Positions 18,501 through 57,024 of a DNA stretch of 64,000 nucleotides are shown piece by piece. The position numbers were made by a program, and so were the translations under genes. A model generated the notes under the pieces. That model did no database searches, was not told where the DNA came from, and worked only from the letters and a program-made list of their open reading frames with translations. The DNA is from Ashinkailepas kermadecensis (Eukaryota > Arthropoda > Thecostraca > Neolepadidae). Positions within the stretch are counted from its first letter, which is position 1. Each line of letters opens with the position of its first letter. Location: the NCBI GenBank assembly GCA_034440615.1, contig JAOTOM010004555.1, positions 62,001 to 126,000 of the forward strand, read 5' to 3'.

Positions 18501-19830
18501 TATCACATAAGGACCTATATACAAAATAGAACTCCTTCGGTGGCCGCAGTGACATATCAAAGGGGCAAATAGCCCCTCCCTCCTAAGAGGGATATGCTCC
18601 CAAGAATCGAGCCGAGGCCCCCAAAAGTCGCGCTGGGACCACACAAATTCGCGTCGGTCCACCAGAATTCGCGTAGGGGCTCAAAGTAAATACGTCGGGC
18701 CCCAGAAAACTCGCTCCGAGGCACGAAAATCTGCAACAGGAACCGCCAAGATCGCGTTGGGGTCACAGCTAAGTACAACGCGCCCCGCAAACTCGAACCG
18801 GTCCCACCAAATTTCGCGCTCGGACCCACAATTCGGCAGTACCAAAAATTTCGCGCTCGGACCCATCGGTAGTACCAAAAATTTGGTCTGGGCATCAAAA
18901 ATTAACGTCGGGGCTGCCAACAATTGGCGTATATGGTCCCACATAGGCACCGTGTGACCCCCAAAGTCCCATCGGTATTCGAAAAATAAAACCGGAGCCC
19001 TCCAAAATCAGGAGGGATTGCAAAAAAGTCCGGGTCAGGACAATGGTTCTGAAGCACCGAACATGTCATCAGATGCCTGGACAAATCGCGTACGGCATCG
19101 AAAAAATATACCGGAGCTCGAAGAAAATCGAGGTGAGATACAAAAACATGGCACCAGGGACTCGAAACATCAGGGCGGGATTCGGAAGTTACAGAAAATT
19201 CAGAAGAGATCCACAAAAATCGCGTTGAGCCCAGATAACTGGCGTTGGGTCCCGGAACCACGCGCCTGGGCGCGATAAGTCGCGCTGGGACCCAGAAAAA
19301 ACGCACCGAAGCCTCAAAATCGTACTGGGGCCCCACAAATGTGCGTCAGAAGCCCCAAATAAACACAGCGGGACCCTAAGAGCACAACGGGGACCGAAAA
19401 TGCGACTGGCCCTTCAAAGCGCAGTCTCGTAAAAAGCGGCAGGGTCCGAAAACATGCGTTGTAGCCATAACTATATATACCGGGAACACTAAAAAAAACA
19501 AAACAAAAACACCGGAAGCTCTCAAGGCACACAGGGGCCATATGACCGCACAAGGGCCTGAAAAGAGGCTGGGGCCGTAAAAAGCAACATGATCCCAAAA
19601 CGAACAAAAATACCGGGCACTAAGTAAACACATCGAGATCTTTGAAAGCGCCCTAAGTAAAAAAAAAAATTTGGTGCGCAAAAAAAAGCAACAAAACCCT
19701 AGAACGAGCAGGGGTTTCGAAAATGCGTTGGGCCTCTAACAAAAATGAATTGGAGCCTTAAGACACATCCGCAGACGAAGAAATACGAAACGGGTCCAAA
19801 GAAGTACACTCAGGCAGGGCTTCGGTTCGG
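15576..19830. repeat. Very long drifting array with about 20-bp periodicity
   Basis: A continuous, stop-poor array of short units. The first part (about 15800-16975) is a clear 21-bp repeat built on GGAGGCCC...AGGATTGCAAA. It grades into units with GACGGGTAAGAAGG and AGAGGAGGCCC (17-17.9 kb), then into units with GTCGCGCTGGGACCC followed by AAAA (18-19.4 kb). Throughout, a G/C-rich block alternates with an A-run every 18-22 bp although the sequence changes. It starts beside a GGGGGGCAGGGGGGC-rich block with GGCGTCGCCAC at 15600. Short ORFs in many frames reflect the repeat, not a gene. Confidence 0.85.
15890..16430. repeat. 268-bp higher-order duplication within the array
   Basis: A 268-bp block of the 21-bp array is duplicated almost exactly in tandem (for example the variant units at 15959 and 15989 recur at 16227 and 16257), showing recent local expansion of a higher-order unit. 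Confidence 0.85.
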
Positions 19831-21384
19831 TAGCCAACCTGGAAGCATGTTTAATCAAAGATATGAGGTGCATCAAAGATCAGCGGGTATCCGCATTTCT
19901 TCACCATAAAATATGGTAAGAAGTGAACTAATGATCGAATTTAATTAATCTAATTTTCGCAGCGAACGCCCATACGAAGCATTTATCACGTCAGATATGG
20001 CGTAAGTCTATCATGTGGCAGCAATTAACAAAGCTTAGGAGGCCCAGCAGAATCCGTAGCATCGCACGAAGTGTGGAGAATGCGCCGAATACGCAAGATG
20101 GGTGTGCACGTGCACTAACGTTGGCGTCGTGGCGACCGGGCACTATGAACTGGAATGTCTGAAATTGGAAAATTTTACATTTTAAAGTGATTTGTGCAGG
20201 TGTAGTTTCAGCAGTGCGAGGTGACTTATCAAGGAATACCAAAAGAATACATTTGAACAGGTTGTGGGAGCTAGGGTTGAAATCCAACGAATCAGAAACG
20301 ATAGTGGTAGATTAGGCCCCTCCACAGGATAATTCAGTTGATCACTAATTATTTTATTTAAGAAGTTCCCCTTTGACAAAATAGTGGTCGAAATCGGAAT
20401 ACTTTATTGAGTAGTTGGACCCCCTCCAAATACGTTTGCCCCCTCCCCTTGACGCAAATATGGGTGCGTCACTGGTCTCTCAATAATTTTCAGAACTTAC
20501 GCCCATGGAGCAAAGCCAACATTGCGGGGGTAAATTCCCCCTCACAAGCATACAAAACAACACCGATGCCCCACATTAAATGGGAGGAATGATGTTTTAA
20601 AATGTATTTTCTTCCTACAAAGTTGTCTTCTGTGATTACAGCCTGCATGATTAGAGCTTCCCAGCTTCAGTACCTTCTCAACGACATAATTTACAAAACG
20701 GTACAGCACAGCGATAACCATGGGCGTGACGGCGTGGAATTCGATGGTTTTGCATTATTTATGCATTGTCATTGTTACATTGTTGCATTGCCATTGATGC
20801 ATGGTTGTTCAATGCTTGTTCTTGCCGTGAATTTATTCGCGGAATATTTATTATTTTAGCTTCTGTGCCAAGTGCCTTGCAGCCAGCACCAAATGTTATG
20901 ACAAAAATTAATAAACCCCTAAGATAATGATCAGAAAACCAATTCAATCCACTTCTCGTTGTGACCTTCGCGTAATTGTTGTCTTGGGACTGAGAAATGA
21001 TCGTTTAAGTTTGTTTATGAGATCAAGCTGGTGGGAATGACTAACAGTAGTGATGAACCTAGCTATATTCAGTTAAACTTGGTGAACAAAGAAGTGGGTT
21101 GATCAATGGGAGATATCTTTAAGATATGCTCAGCACGAGCCCCACTAGCTCGCTACAATCTAGAGGCCAGCGGGAAGATTCTTGTCGTCGATAAAGCATA
21201 AAGATATTGGTTTGTTTTGGCACTGACGTATTTATCTACATTTGCTTATTTATACCCTGGTATGACTCGGTTCTCAGCGAAAAAAAAAGATTCTTGCTAT
21301 TGCGCTTTGCGTAAATTATATACCATGCCAAGAACAAACAAGACATCAATATGAAATCATGTTCCCATTCGGGAACCGTACTAA
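19831..21384. other. Unannotated stretch between two arrays
   Basis: Ordinary AT-rich DNA with no recognisable gene. Short open frames near 20000-20290 and 20600-20860 show no family motifs. Confidence 0.35.
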
Positions 21385-21500
21385 GAGCCTAAAAAGCAAG
21401 AGGAGGCCCTAACACAGTGGAGGCCCCTTTTCGGGAGCGGGAGGCCCCCTATCAACATTGCCCCCCTGGAAGAATTTCGTGGCGACGCCACTGGCGTCCG
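21385..21500. repeat. Short GGAGGCCC-type unit run ending in GTGGCGACGCCAC
   Basis: Three units of GGAGGCCCY type reappear here in the same orientation as the array at 15.7 kb, followed by GCCCCCCTGG and GTGGCGACGCCAC. The last motif is nearly the reverse complement of GGGCGTCGCCAC at about 15600, so 15.58-21.5 kb could be one large repeat element. Confidence 0.4.
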
Positions 21501-21544
21501 GTGGTGTTTACTGAAGCTTCGCTCCAGGTGACGGTGTATGGCAT

Positions 21545-24122
21545 AACGTTACAATTGACTCGAGCAGGGTCCAGACCACACTGTGGTGATGGTGATGCAT
21601 GTGGTGACAACTGACTCGAGCAGGGACCAGACCACGCTGTGGTGATGGTGACGCATGTGGTGACAACTGACTCGAGCAGGGTCCAGACCACACTGTGGTG
21701 ATGGTGATGCATGTGGTGACAACTGACTCGAGCAGGGTCCAGACCACACTGTGGTGATGGTGATGCATGTGGTGACAATTGACACGATCAGGGTCCAGAC
21801 CACACTGTGGTGATGGTGACGCATGTGGTGACAACTGACTCGAGCAGGGTCCAGACCACGCTGTGGTGATGGTGACGCATGTGGTGACAACTGACTCGAG
21901 CAGGGTCCAGACCACACTGGTGATGGTGACGCATGTGGTGACAACTGACTCGAGCAGGGTCCAGACCACACTGTGGTGATGGTGACGCATGTGGTGACAA
22001 CTGACACGAGCAGGGTCCAGACCACACTGTGGTGATGGTGACGCATGTGGTGACAACTGACTCGAGCAGGGTCCAGACCACACTGTGGTGATGGTGACAC
22101 ATGTGGTGACAACTGACTCGAGCAGGGTCCAGACCACACTGTGGTGATGGTGACGCATGTGGTGACAACTGACTCGAGCAGGGTCCAGACCACACTGTGG
22201 TGATGGTGACGCATGTGGTGACAACTGACTCGAGCAGGGTCCAGACCACGCTGTGGTGATGGTGACGCATGTGGTGACAACTGACTCGAGCAGGGTCCAG
22301 ACCACGCTGTGGTGATGGTGACGCATGTGGTGACAACTGACTCGAGCAGGGTCCAGACCACACTGTGGTGATGGTGACGCATGTGGTGACAACTGACTCG
22401 AGCAGGGTCCAGACCACGCTGTGGTGATGTTGACGCATGTGGTGACAACTGACTCGAGCAGGGTCCAGACCACGCTGTGGTGATGGTGACGCATGTGGTG
22501 ACAACTGACTCGAGCAGGGTCCAGACCACACTGTGGTGATGGTGACGCATGTGGTGACAACTGACTCGAGCAGGGTCCAGACCACGCTGTGGTGATGGTG
22601 ACGCATGTGGTGACAACTGACTCGAGCAGGGTCCAGACCACGCTGTGGTGATGGTGACGCATGTGGTGACAACTGACTCTCGAGCAGGGTCCAGACCACG
22701 CTGTGGTGATGGTGACGCATGTGGTGACAACTGACTCGAGCAGGGTCCAGACCACACTGTGGTGATGGTGACGCATGTGGTGACAACTGACTCGAGCAGG
22801 GTCCAGACCACGCTGTGGTGATGGTGACGCATGTGGTGACAACTGACTCGAGCAGGGTCCAGACCACGCTGTGGTGATGGTGACGCATGTGGTGACAACT
22901 GACTCGAGCAGGGTCCAGACCACACTGTGGTGATGGTGACGCATGTGGTGACAACTGACTCGAGCAGGGTCCAGACCACGCTGTGGTGATGGTGACGCAT
23001 GTGGTGACAACTGACTCGAGCAGGGTCCAGACCACACTGTGGTGATGGTGACGCATGTGGTGACAACTGACTCGAGCAGGGTCCAGACCACACTGTGGTG
23101 ATGGTGACGCATGTGGTGACAACTGACTCGAGCAGGGTCCAGACCACACTGTGGTGATGGTGACGCATGTGGTGACAACTGACTCGAGCAGGGTCCAGAC
23201 CACACTGTGGTGATGGTGACGCATGTGGTGACAACTGACTCGAGCAGGGTCCAGACCACACTGGTGATGGTGACGCATGTGGTGACAACTGACTCGAGCA
23301 GGGTCCAGACCACACTGTGGTGATGGTGACGCATGTGGTGACAACTGACTCGAGCAGGGTCCAGACCACGCTGTGGTGATGGTGACGCATGTGGTGACAA
23401 CTGACTCGAGCAGGGTCCAGACCACGCTGTGGTGATGGTGACGTATGTGGTGACAACTGACTCGAGCAGGGTCCAGACCACACTGTGGTGATGGTGACGC
23501 ATGTGGTGACAACTGACTCGAGCAGGGTCCAGACCACACTGGTGATGGTGACGCATGTGGTGACAACTGACTCGAGCAGGGTCCAGACCACGCTGTGGTG
23601 ATGGTGACGCATGTGGTGACAACTGACTCGAGCAGGGTCCAGACCACGCTGTGGTGATGGTGACGCATGTGGTGACAACTGACTCGAGCAGGGTCCAGAC
23701 CACGCTGTGGTGATGGTGATGCATGTGGTGACAACTGACTCGAGCAGGGTCCAGACCACACTGTGGTGATGGTGACGCATGTGGTGACAACTGACTCGAG
23801 CAGGGTCCAGACCACACTGGTGATGGTGATGCATGTGGTGACAACTGACTCGAGCAGGGTCCAGACCACACTGTGGTGATGGTGACGCATGTGGTGACAA
23901 CTGACTCGAGCAGGGTCCAGACCACACTGTGGTGATGGTGACGCATGTGGTGACAACTGACTCGAGCAGGGTCCAGACCACGCTGTGGTGATGGTGATGC
24001 ATGTGGTGACAATTGACTCGAGCAGGGTCCAGACCACACTGTGGTGATGGTGACGCATGTGGTGACAACTGACTCGAGCAGGGTCCAGACCACACTGTGG
24101 TGATGGTGATGCATGTGGTGCC
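21545..24122. repeat. 56-bp satellite, about 46 copies
   Basis: A highly homogeneous tandem array of a 56-bp unit (contains GACTCGAGCAGGGTCCAGAC and GATGGTGACGCATG). Units alternate at one site between CACACTG and CACGCTG. Several copies are 52 bp because a TGTG is missing (for example near 21917, 23260, 23540 and 23817), and one copy near 22678 has a two-base insertion. Because the unit has no minus-strand stop and 56 is not a multiple of three, all three minus frames stay open for about 2.5 kb; I do not regard these as genes. Confidence 0.95.
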
Positions 24123-24254
24123 AACGCACCACATGTAATCCGCACCAATTTAAGGAATGCGGCGTAAGCTAGTGTGCTCCCGTGCACGGTTCGTTTTAGG
24201 GGTTTTCGAACGTCCAAAAGATGAGGCGCACACCATTCGAAAGACACCGATTAC

Positions 24255-25240
24255 GAAGATGCTTTTTTCACCGAAAATATATCGATACAAATGCTTAATT
24301 AATCGGGCTCACTCTGGCTAAAGCGAAAAAGATTTCAGCCAGTATTTCCACCTTTATTGACAGGTCTTCCAGAGGCACTAAATGAGAAAACATAAAATCC
24401 AGCTAGTAAGTCAGACGTGAGAAAACCTGAAGGTGGCCCGCTGTCAGTGACAGGAAAAAACAACAACACATGCTAAATGAGACAAAACCGACAATAACAC
24501 CCACACCACACACAACCGCGTCATGACTGTCTTACCACTCACAACGGGACTGTACACAATCACACCTAAATACCTAACTGGGTTGAACTTGGTGTTAGTA
24601 GAAGATTCTGGTATTCTTTGGTAGAACACTGCCCTATATTGGGCTCAATTTAAACTTTCTCACACCCTGGTTGAGCCGAGGGTTGCTTATCCTGATTTCG
24701 ATCGCCACCCTCACCTCGCGGCGATACCACTTTGTATGCATTAGTGTTGGGGGTTTAGGGGCGCATCGACTGCAGAGGTCATGCAGCTATGCATTAGTGT
24801 AGTCGCCTGGGAGGGATCGAAATCTTGTCCGCACCTGAGCCAGTGCTCGGCTATTGGGTAAGTGTGGTCACGTCCATATTTTGGAGCCGCCACGTGTTTC
24901 TGCAGGCGGACACTTTGGTCGCCGGTTTCTCCAATATAGTATGCGCCGTAATGACAGGTTTTGTCCTCAACTCCATTACGGCTTTGTGTTGGAATTGGGT
25001 CCTTGGGCCGCGAGAGTATGCTTCTCAGGGTGGGTTTGGAACCGTGAACAATGCATATGTTATGCTTAGCTGGCGTGCGACTTATCCGCTTGCTAGCTCC
25101 TTTTGTGTAGGGGATACTACTATGCACAGGTTTCTCTTCTTTGGAAGCGGGCTATTGGGCTGTGGGTCCAGGCTGCTGTACTGTAGCGGCAGTTGTAAAA
25201 CTATAAGGATAGGCAAGTAAGTACCAATACAATGAAGTGT
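24255..25240 (-). mobile_element. Decayed PLE 3' part, left arm of an inverted pair
   Basis: On the minus strand a broken frame contains TLRSILSRPKDPIP, then YYIGETGDQSVRLQKH and IAEHWLRCGQDFDP, i.e. the GIY-YIG endonuclease end of a PLE different from the palindromic family at 1.4-7.9 kb. The downstream 3' non-coding region (24255-24690) is inverted relative to 28050-28455. The 3' end faces left. Confidence 0.75.
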
Positions 25241-26559
25241 ACAAACTTCCTGTCGGGTGCGGGGGGGGGTGTGAGTTTAGAAGCGTGCCGGGCCATAGAG
25301 GTAATTTGCGCTCCCTTTATAGCGAGTGGGTTTTGTAGGCAAGTCTAAGGCAACTACATTTAAGTTCAGGGAGTCTTACGTTATAGTGGATGTGACGTTA
25401 TGGTGCTGAAGTGGGCATGGGCTGGGCGGTGGATACCTCCCGGATGTTCAGTAATTTTGTTTTTATTTTACTCCTCCACAAGTTAATTTGTAGTTCGGGT
25501 GCGGGAGGGTTCACGAGAAAGTTGGTCTTGCCAGGGTGCTGGCATTAGCTTCTTCTTGTCGAAGGGCACCGATGGATATTTACCATGCGAACAAGGAGGT
25601 AGTTGTCCACACCGCCTATCACGCCGGCTGCCGCGTGTTGGTTGTTAGCGGTGGGTTAGTAGCAGCATGCTTTCATGCAGGGTTGTGTGTGAGGTTAGGA
25701 CGGTGTTTTGCAATTCGGCTCATCTACGTCTACTGCACCTATGAGTAGCCGTTTTACGGTATAAATTGCAAGGCAAATCGACTCATCTACGTCCAATGGC
25801 ACCTCTGGGTAATCGTTTTACGTTACGCTAATTTGTAAGGCAAGTCGGAAGACACGAGCAGCACAAGGAAAGAGGAGCAACCAGTGAGGAGAGGAAGGCG
25901 CACACAAAAACTAAAAATAACAAGGCACGGAAATAGAGAGCGGGGAAGTTGCTGAGGACACACGACGCACGACGCACGACGCACGACGCTCGACTCATGA
26001 CGCACGACGCACAAAGGACGGACGGACGGACGGACAGGCAATAGACAGACTGCGTGACAGGTGTCAGACGGAGGGTGTAAGCAGTGACGGCCGGCTCTGT
26101 ACTCACCACCTGCTGACCGGACGGGCAGCCGCCGGGGTCGGTGCGCACCTCGTACTTCCGACGGCACCGCCAGGTAGCCATTTATTTCAAATGGGGAAGC
26201 GAATCGGCTCATGTACGTCCGCTGTGATTTGTGGATGGCTATTTACGTTATTATACGTGTGCATGCGCGGGCATGCAGTGCGTGTTGATGTGCGTGTTGG
26301 TGGTGCGGTGTCCACGATGCTCTTGCTAGTTTGGTGGCGTATGTATAGCCAAATAGTAATTGGAAGAGTTCTAGGAGTTTGTCACCCAGAGGCGATAGAA
26401 GCGAGAGGGCGATGCTCTCTTTTTGGCAGAAGGTCTTAAGTGGTTATCTGAGCACTGCGCCTGGGAATGTCAATGGGAGTGTCAATAAGTGGTCAATGTT
26501 AAGGCTTGCTTTGTCAGCCCGTCTCGTTACTTGCTTCATGGGATGTTGGCGTAGCCCGG
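25241..26559. other. Unannotated interior of the second PLE locus
   Basis: No gene is supported. It contains a short GACGCAC repeat at about 25962-26010 and a GGAC repeat at 26016-26034. A GC-rich patch at 26090-26181 (minus) ends in a consensus-like donor (CAG|GTGAGTAC) but lacks a convincing acceptor. Confidence 0.35.
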
Positions 26560-27783
26560 AATCCGAAGGAAGTCAAAGTTGTTTACGTTGTGGGTCACGG
26601 CTTGTTGGATTCGATCAATGACTGAATGTGGGCAGTCGTGTGTGTTGTTAATTGGCTGAAGGACTGATTTGGAATTTGAACAAATTACGTTTCTCGTGTT
26701 GCACCTCTTTAGAATGGAGATGGCGGTCAGAGTAGCCGGTGCTTCAGCGGTGTAGATGGAAAAGTTATCCGGTAGACGTTTGGAAAGCGTAAGGCATGGT
26801 CCAGTGATGCCGATGCATACTTTGGCCTCGTGGTTTGCCCCATCCGTGAATACGAGTGTTTTGTGATTGTTGAGATCGGCGAATTTGTTGAAGGTGTCTA
26901 TATTTTCTGCCGATGTGATTCTGATTTATTTTCCTAGAGCAAGTACTCGATCTTTGGTTCACTGTGGCTCCAAAATGGCCTAGTGGACGGTCGAGCCGCA
27001 GTGTTTGGCATTGTGAGGTTAAGATCTGAGAGAGCCGTGGCAATTTGAACACTAAATTGTGGGAGTTTGGGCCCTAACCGCCTCCTGTTGTATTTGTCAG
27101 GCTGAAAGCATCGCTGTGCCGGGAGATTTTCAATGGACTTGATTTTACTGTGGTAGCGGCGCAGCTGTTGTGTTCTGAGCGAAGGGGAGGCGTGTCCGAG
27201 TCTGCTATAGAACTGTCTATCGGTGTGGAGCTGACCGCTCGTGTGGCTGTTCAGATGCAGTTGTTTTGAATGTTTTTTTTGGTCAGTGTTGGCGAAATGG
27301 TAGCAAAGATGATACGGCTGTATTCTAGGATGGCTCGTAGGTATCATTGATTTGTGGATTCACAGTAGTGTTTTCCCGTCTCCGTCCCAATCTGTGCTTG
27401 CTAACGTACTGAGCGGGTTGACGCACTTCGCGCATCTCTTCGATATGTGTGTTGAAGCTAAGGTTTTGGCTCAAGTATGCCCATAAGAGCTTGACACTTT
27501 TCACTTGTTCGATGGCTTTGCCGTTGATGTGAAGGAAAGTTGTGGGTTTGGGGCAGAGGCGACTATATGTGACTGTGGCCGATTTTTCTGCGGACAGTGA
27601 AGCCCAAAGTTTTGCACCACTTCGCTGAGTGGTCTAGAGCTGTTTGAATGACTTTCTCGGCTTTTATGAAACATTTTGCTATTGTCCACGCGGCAATGTC
27701 GTCCGCGAAAAGTGAATATTGAAGTGGGGTGTTGATGTGATCAGCAAGTATTTCGTTAATCATGATGAGAAAGGGAGTGCGGC
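26560..27783 (-). mobile_element. 5'-truncated LINE: RT C-terminal part plus RNase H
   Basis: On the minus strand, pieces in shifting frames read LFADDIAAW, ALDHSAKWCKTLGF and FLHINGKAIEQ (RT palm/thumb of an RNase H-bearing LINE), then LVFTDGANHEAK and YTAEAPATLTAI (RNase HI, with catalytic-type D and E). The element is truncated at its 5' end near 27783, exactly where PLE sequence starts. Frameshifts and stops show it is dead. The exact clade (Jockey/I/R1 group) is not decided. Confidence 0.75.
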
Positions 27784-28455
27784 TCCTCCTATATTGGAGA
27801 AATCGGCCGACCAAGAAGTGTCCGTCTGGAGGAACACCAAATATTTGGCGTCTGCCAAATATTGACGTGGCGAAACTTCCCCACTAGCCGAGCACTGGCT
27901 CAGGTGCCAACAAGATTTCGATCCCTCCCAGGCGACTACACTAGATGTAGAAAAACAGTGGCATCGCCGCGTGGTGAAGGTGGCGATGGAAATCAGGATA
28001 AGCAACCCTTCGCCCGGGTGTCGGGAAGTTCAAATTGAGCCCAATATGCGACAGTGTTCTGCCAAAGATTACCAGAAGCCACCAGTAACACTAAGTTCCG
28101 TCTAGGACCTAGTTAGGTATGCAGATGTGATTGTGCATGGTGCCGTTGTGTGTGGCGAGAAGCCATGCCACCGTGGAGTGTGGTCAGCGTATTATTGGCT
28201 GTTTTATCTCATCCAGTCTATGTTGCTGTTTCTTCCTGTCACTGGCAGCGGACCACTTTCAGGTTTTCCAACGCGTCTGACTGGTTAGCTGGATTGTGTT
28301 TTTTGTCTCATTTAGTTCATTGCCTTCAAGAAGATCTGTCAAAAAGGTCGAAATGTTGGTTGAAATATGTTTCGCTTTACCCAGAGTGACTCAAACTAAT
28401 TAAACATTTTGATTATTAATATCTACCTGGGTGGAAATGTGCTTCCGCTGAAAAT
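27784..28455 (+). mobile_element. Decayed PLE 3' part, right arm of an inverted pair
   Basis: The plus strand encodes broken GIY-YIG sequence (SYIGEIGRPRSVRLEEHQ, then LAEHWLRCQQDFDPSQATT) matching the minus-strand arm at 24.3-25.1 kb, followed by a 3' region that aligns in inverted orientation with 24255-24690 (shared TTCCTGTCACTG, TTTTCGCTTTA-like and ATTAAACATTT-like blocks). The 3' end faces right. Confidence 0.72.
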
Positions 28456-31044
28456 ATATCGTTCCTTTTTTAATGTACCTTTGTCCAATTTTGAAACTTT
28501 CAATAGAAGAAGTTTGCTGCTTAAGCTACTGTATGTGGCTGTCGTATTTAATATCTATCAAATCCTCAATTCCTAAGCAACAATGGGTATTCAGGTAACT
28601 GTTTTTGGCCTCTCACAGTGGGTGCAGTACTACCTGGAACCCTGCAGCGCTCTGTGTACAGGCATTACGTCTTACTTTCGGTCACATGTACGCGTAATAT
28701 CACCCAATAGTGACAGGCCCGATGAAGCTTCACCGTCCTGGCCCCTGGGTCTAGTCATCAGAGACGGCGTTCCATCAAATGTTTTAAAATGATCGAAACA
28801 GTTAATTTGTAGCAGGTGCTGGTGCAGCGAATTAGGAAAATGACAAGGAAGGGGGAAGGAAAGCGGCCTCCTAAAAAGTGAATGTTGCCATTAACTATAT
28901 GGCGTCGCATGGTAAACATCGAGTCTAAAATCAGTTTTGCCCTCGGACCAAACGAGAATCCGCCGGCCTGTATTAGGCGTGTCAGCTCAGTCTTCAATGA
29001 AAACCCTCAGAAAGTGCAAGCTGTTAGAGTGCTTGAATATCTACGTTTTACAATTTGGTTACATCTCGTGTGTTGTACCTAGCCATTTTCCGGACCCAGG
29101 GGGCAGAACGTCATCGACTGTGTGTGTGGGGGGGGGGATGCATGGAGGCCAGTGGCGGATCCAAAACGGTTCGGGGAACCATTCCATGTGGTCGCGTGTT
29201 TTAAGGCTCAAATTGGTAGCCATGGCTTTGAGCCCCCCACACACCCTCCATGCCAAAAGTAAACGAAACTCCACCCCTGCCCTGCAAAGAATATCTATCA
29301 TGGTCGCGATGCCGGAGAATGTACTCTGATCAAACGCAAAGGCTGGCCCGGCTGCTCTCCGCACATCACTGGTGCTCCTCGTGGGCTACGCTCGCGCCGG
29401 CCAGTCCACGGTCAGTGTGCACTGTACACACTCCTGCAACACAACCCCTGTCATGATGAGCTGACCATGTAGGTTACCATACTATGGTGGAGCTATGGCA
29501 TGGTAACCTACAGCTCCACCAAATTGTATCAAGCCCATAGGGGCACATTCAAAAGTACCCATTGTCTTAATCGATCCCATCCATATGCGAGTGTTAGGCA
29601 GTTTGACCAGCGCAGTCGATGCGCCCCTACCCAAATAACCAACCGTATGCAAGTGTTCCGTGTACGGCATGATTCGCCTAGTCAACGAGGATGATGAGCA
29701 ATCCCGTGGTAAAGATGTCGCTAGCAGTGCCACGACTTGATATAGGTGGCGGTAGCATCGACGTTCACATTTGGATACTTACCCGGCTTTCGTCGTTCGC
29801 CCCAGTTCAGTCGCTACCGTCTGCAGCTATCCATTTGAGTTGCGTCGAGTCTTTGCCGCAACACCATCGGCGGCAGACGTTTGCCTCAGTCGACTGTGGG
29901 TGCGGCACGCAGCTCCGGTCGGGGCTGTGGGCCGGGTGCCACACCGGGCGGATGTTTGCACACCTCTTAGTCGACAACACCGCAGCGGTAGGCGACGCCC
30001 GATGTAGCGGGCTCAGCCGGCGTCAGCTCTCAAAGGCGGCAAACTGACAGGCAGTGCAAGCATCAAGTAAAGTCTGTATTGAAGGAATATAAAACGAACG
30101 GTGCACGGTGGCCGACGGCCAGCTCAAACTGGCGTCAAGGCGCCACCTCCTTCCGACCGTACCAACAAGGTACGCATGCATACGGGTGATCTTTGGCAGG
30201 GCACATGCAGTGGATGACCTGGCAATGTACAAATAAATGCGCTCTCTCCATCGGCCGATCAGCTCTCACATCGAAGGCATTTTCCGCAACGCCAGAGAAC
30301 AGAACGAAAGGCAGATATCTGATCGCAGCGAAACAACGCAGAGGCGTGCTCCGGCTTCTCTAAAACCGTGCGGTGATGTGACGCCGGCGGCTTCCGAACG
30401 GAAATCAAGCTTCACTGACTAGATCCAGCCAACAAGTCAGTCACAACTCTTGCAGCTCGCAAGTCACAGGGGACAGGCTGGTACGGGACGCGCAGTACGC
30501 GTGCTATAGCTCTAAACCACTGGAAGACATTCTGGGACACACAGGGTGCTCAATCTTATACCAAGTTCTGTTACCCAGCACAGCTTAAACTTCTGGGCAA
30601 TATTGAACTCTGGACCAAACGACAACGCGACACTGGTTCAGATGGTCGACCCTTACATAGTAATAAATATGCTGAGCCCATCGACGTTTGTCGTCGCCAG
30701 CCTGTGTGTCGTCACCATCGGTGTGACGTCACACCATGTCACAGCAGCCGCGCATAGCACTTGACCACGCCATCTTATTAAGCATAGTGGACGTCTATTT
30801 CGAGGCACTATCGGGGTTTGGCGACTAGCGGCATCTGGACGCGTCTTTGGCACGGCCGGCCACGTCGGCAACCGATCCGACCGACCTGCCTCACTGTTGG
30901 ACACGCGCACCGGACAGATTGTGGCGGCCGGCGGCGGCGACCACGCCACGCCACACACGTGGCAGCCGGCTCGTCAGCCAGCACACGTGTCCGTGGCCCA
31001 CGTGTCGGGCTGCCACCACGTGCCACGTGTCACGTGTGCCGCGG
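28456..31044. other. Unannotated stretch downstream of the roughest/kirre stop codon
   Basis: No second gene is supported. It contains a GTGGCGGATCC motif at 29150 (repeat-terminus-like), a small hairpin at 29469-29511, an 18-base match at about 29610 to the C-terminal coding end of the PLE at 24.76 kb, and GC-rich DNA at 30800-31040 that may be 3' UTR of the minus-strand gene. I found no minus-strand AATAAA in the 1 kb after the stop. Confidence 0.35.
29469..29511. repeat. Short inverted repeat
   Basis: GTAGGTTACCAT (29469-29480) is the exact inverse of ATGGTAACCTAC (29500-29511), with a 19-base loop. Confidence 0.7.

Positions 31045-57024
<25,980 letters not shown>

Noticed and set aside
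21508..24247. Three overlapping minus-strand open frames of 819-874 codons
   Set aside because: They are created by a stop-free 56-bp satellite read in all three frames; no start context, splice sites or known domain.
26090..26181. GC-rich possible exon on the minus strand with donor CAG|GTGAGTAC
   Set aside because: No acceptor or homologous domain and an isolated position; the donor match alone is not sufficient.
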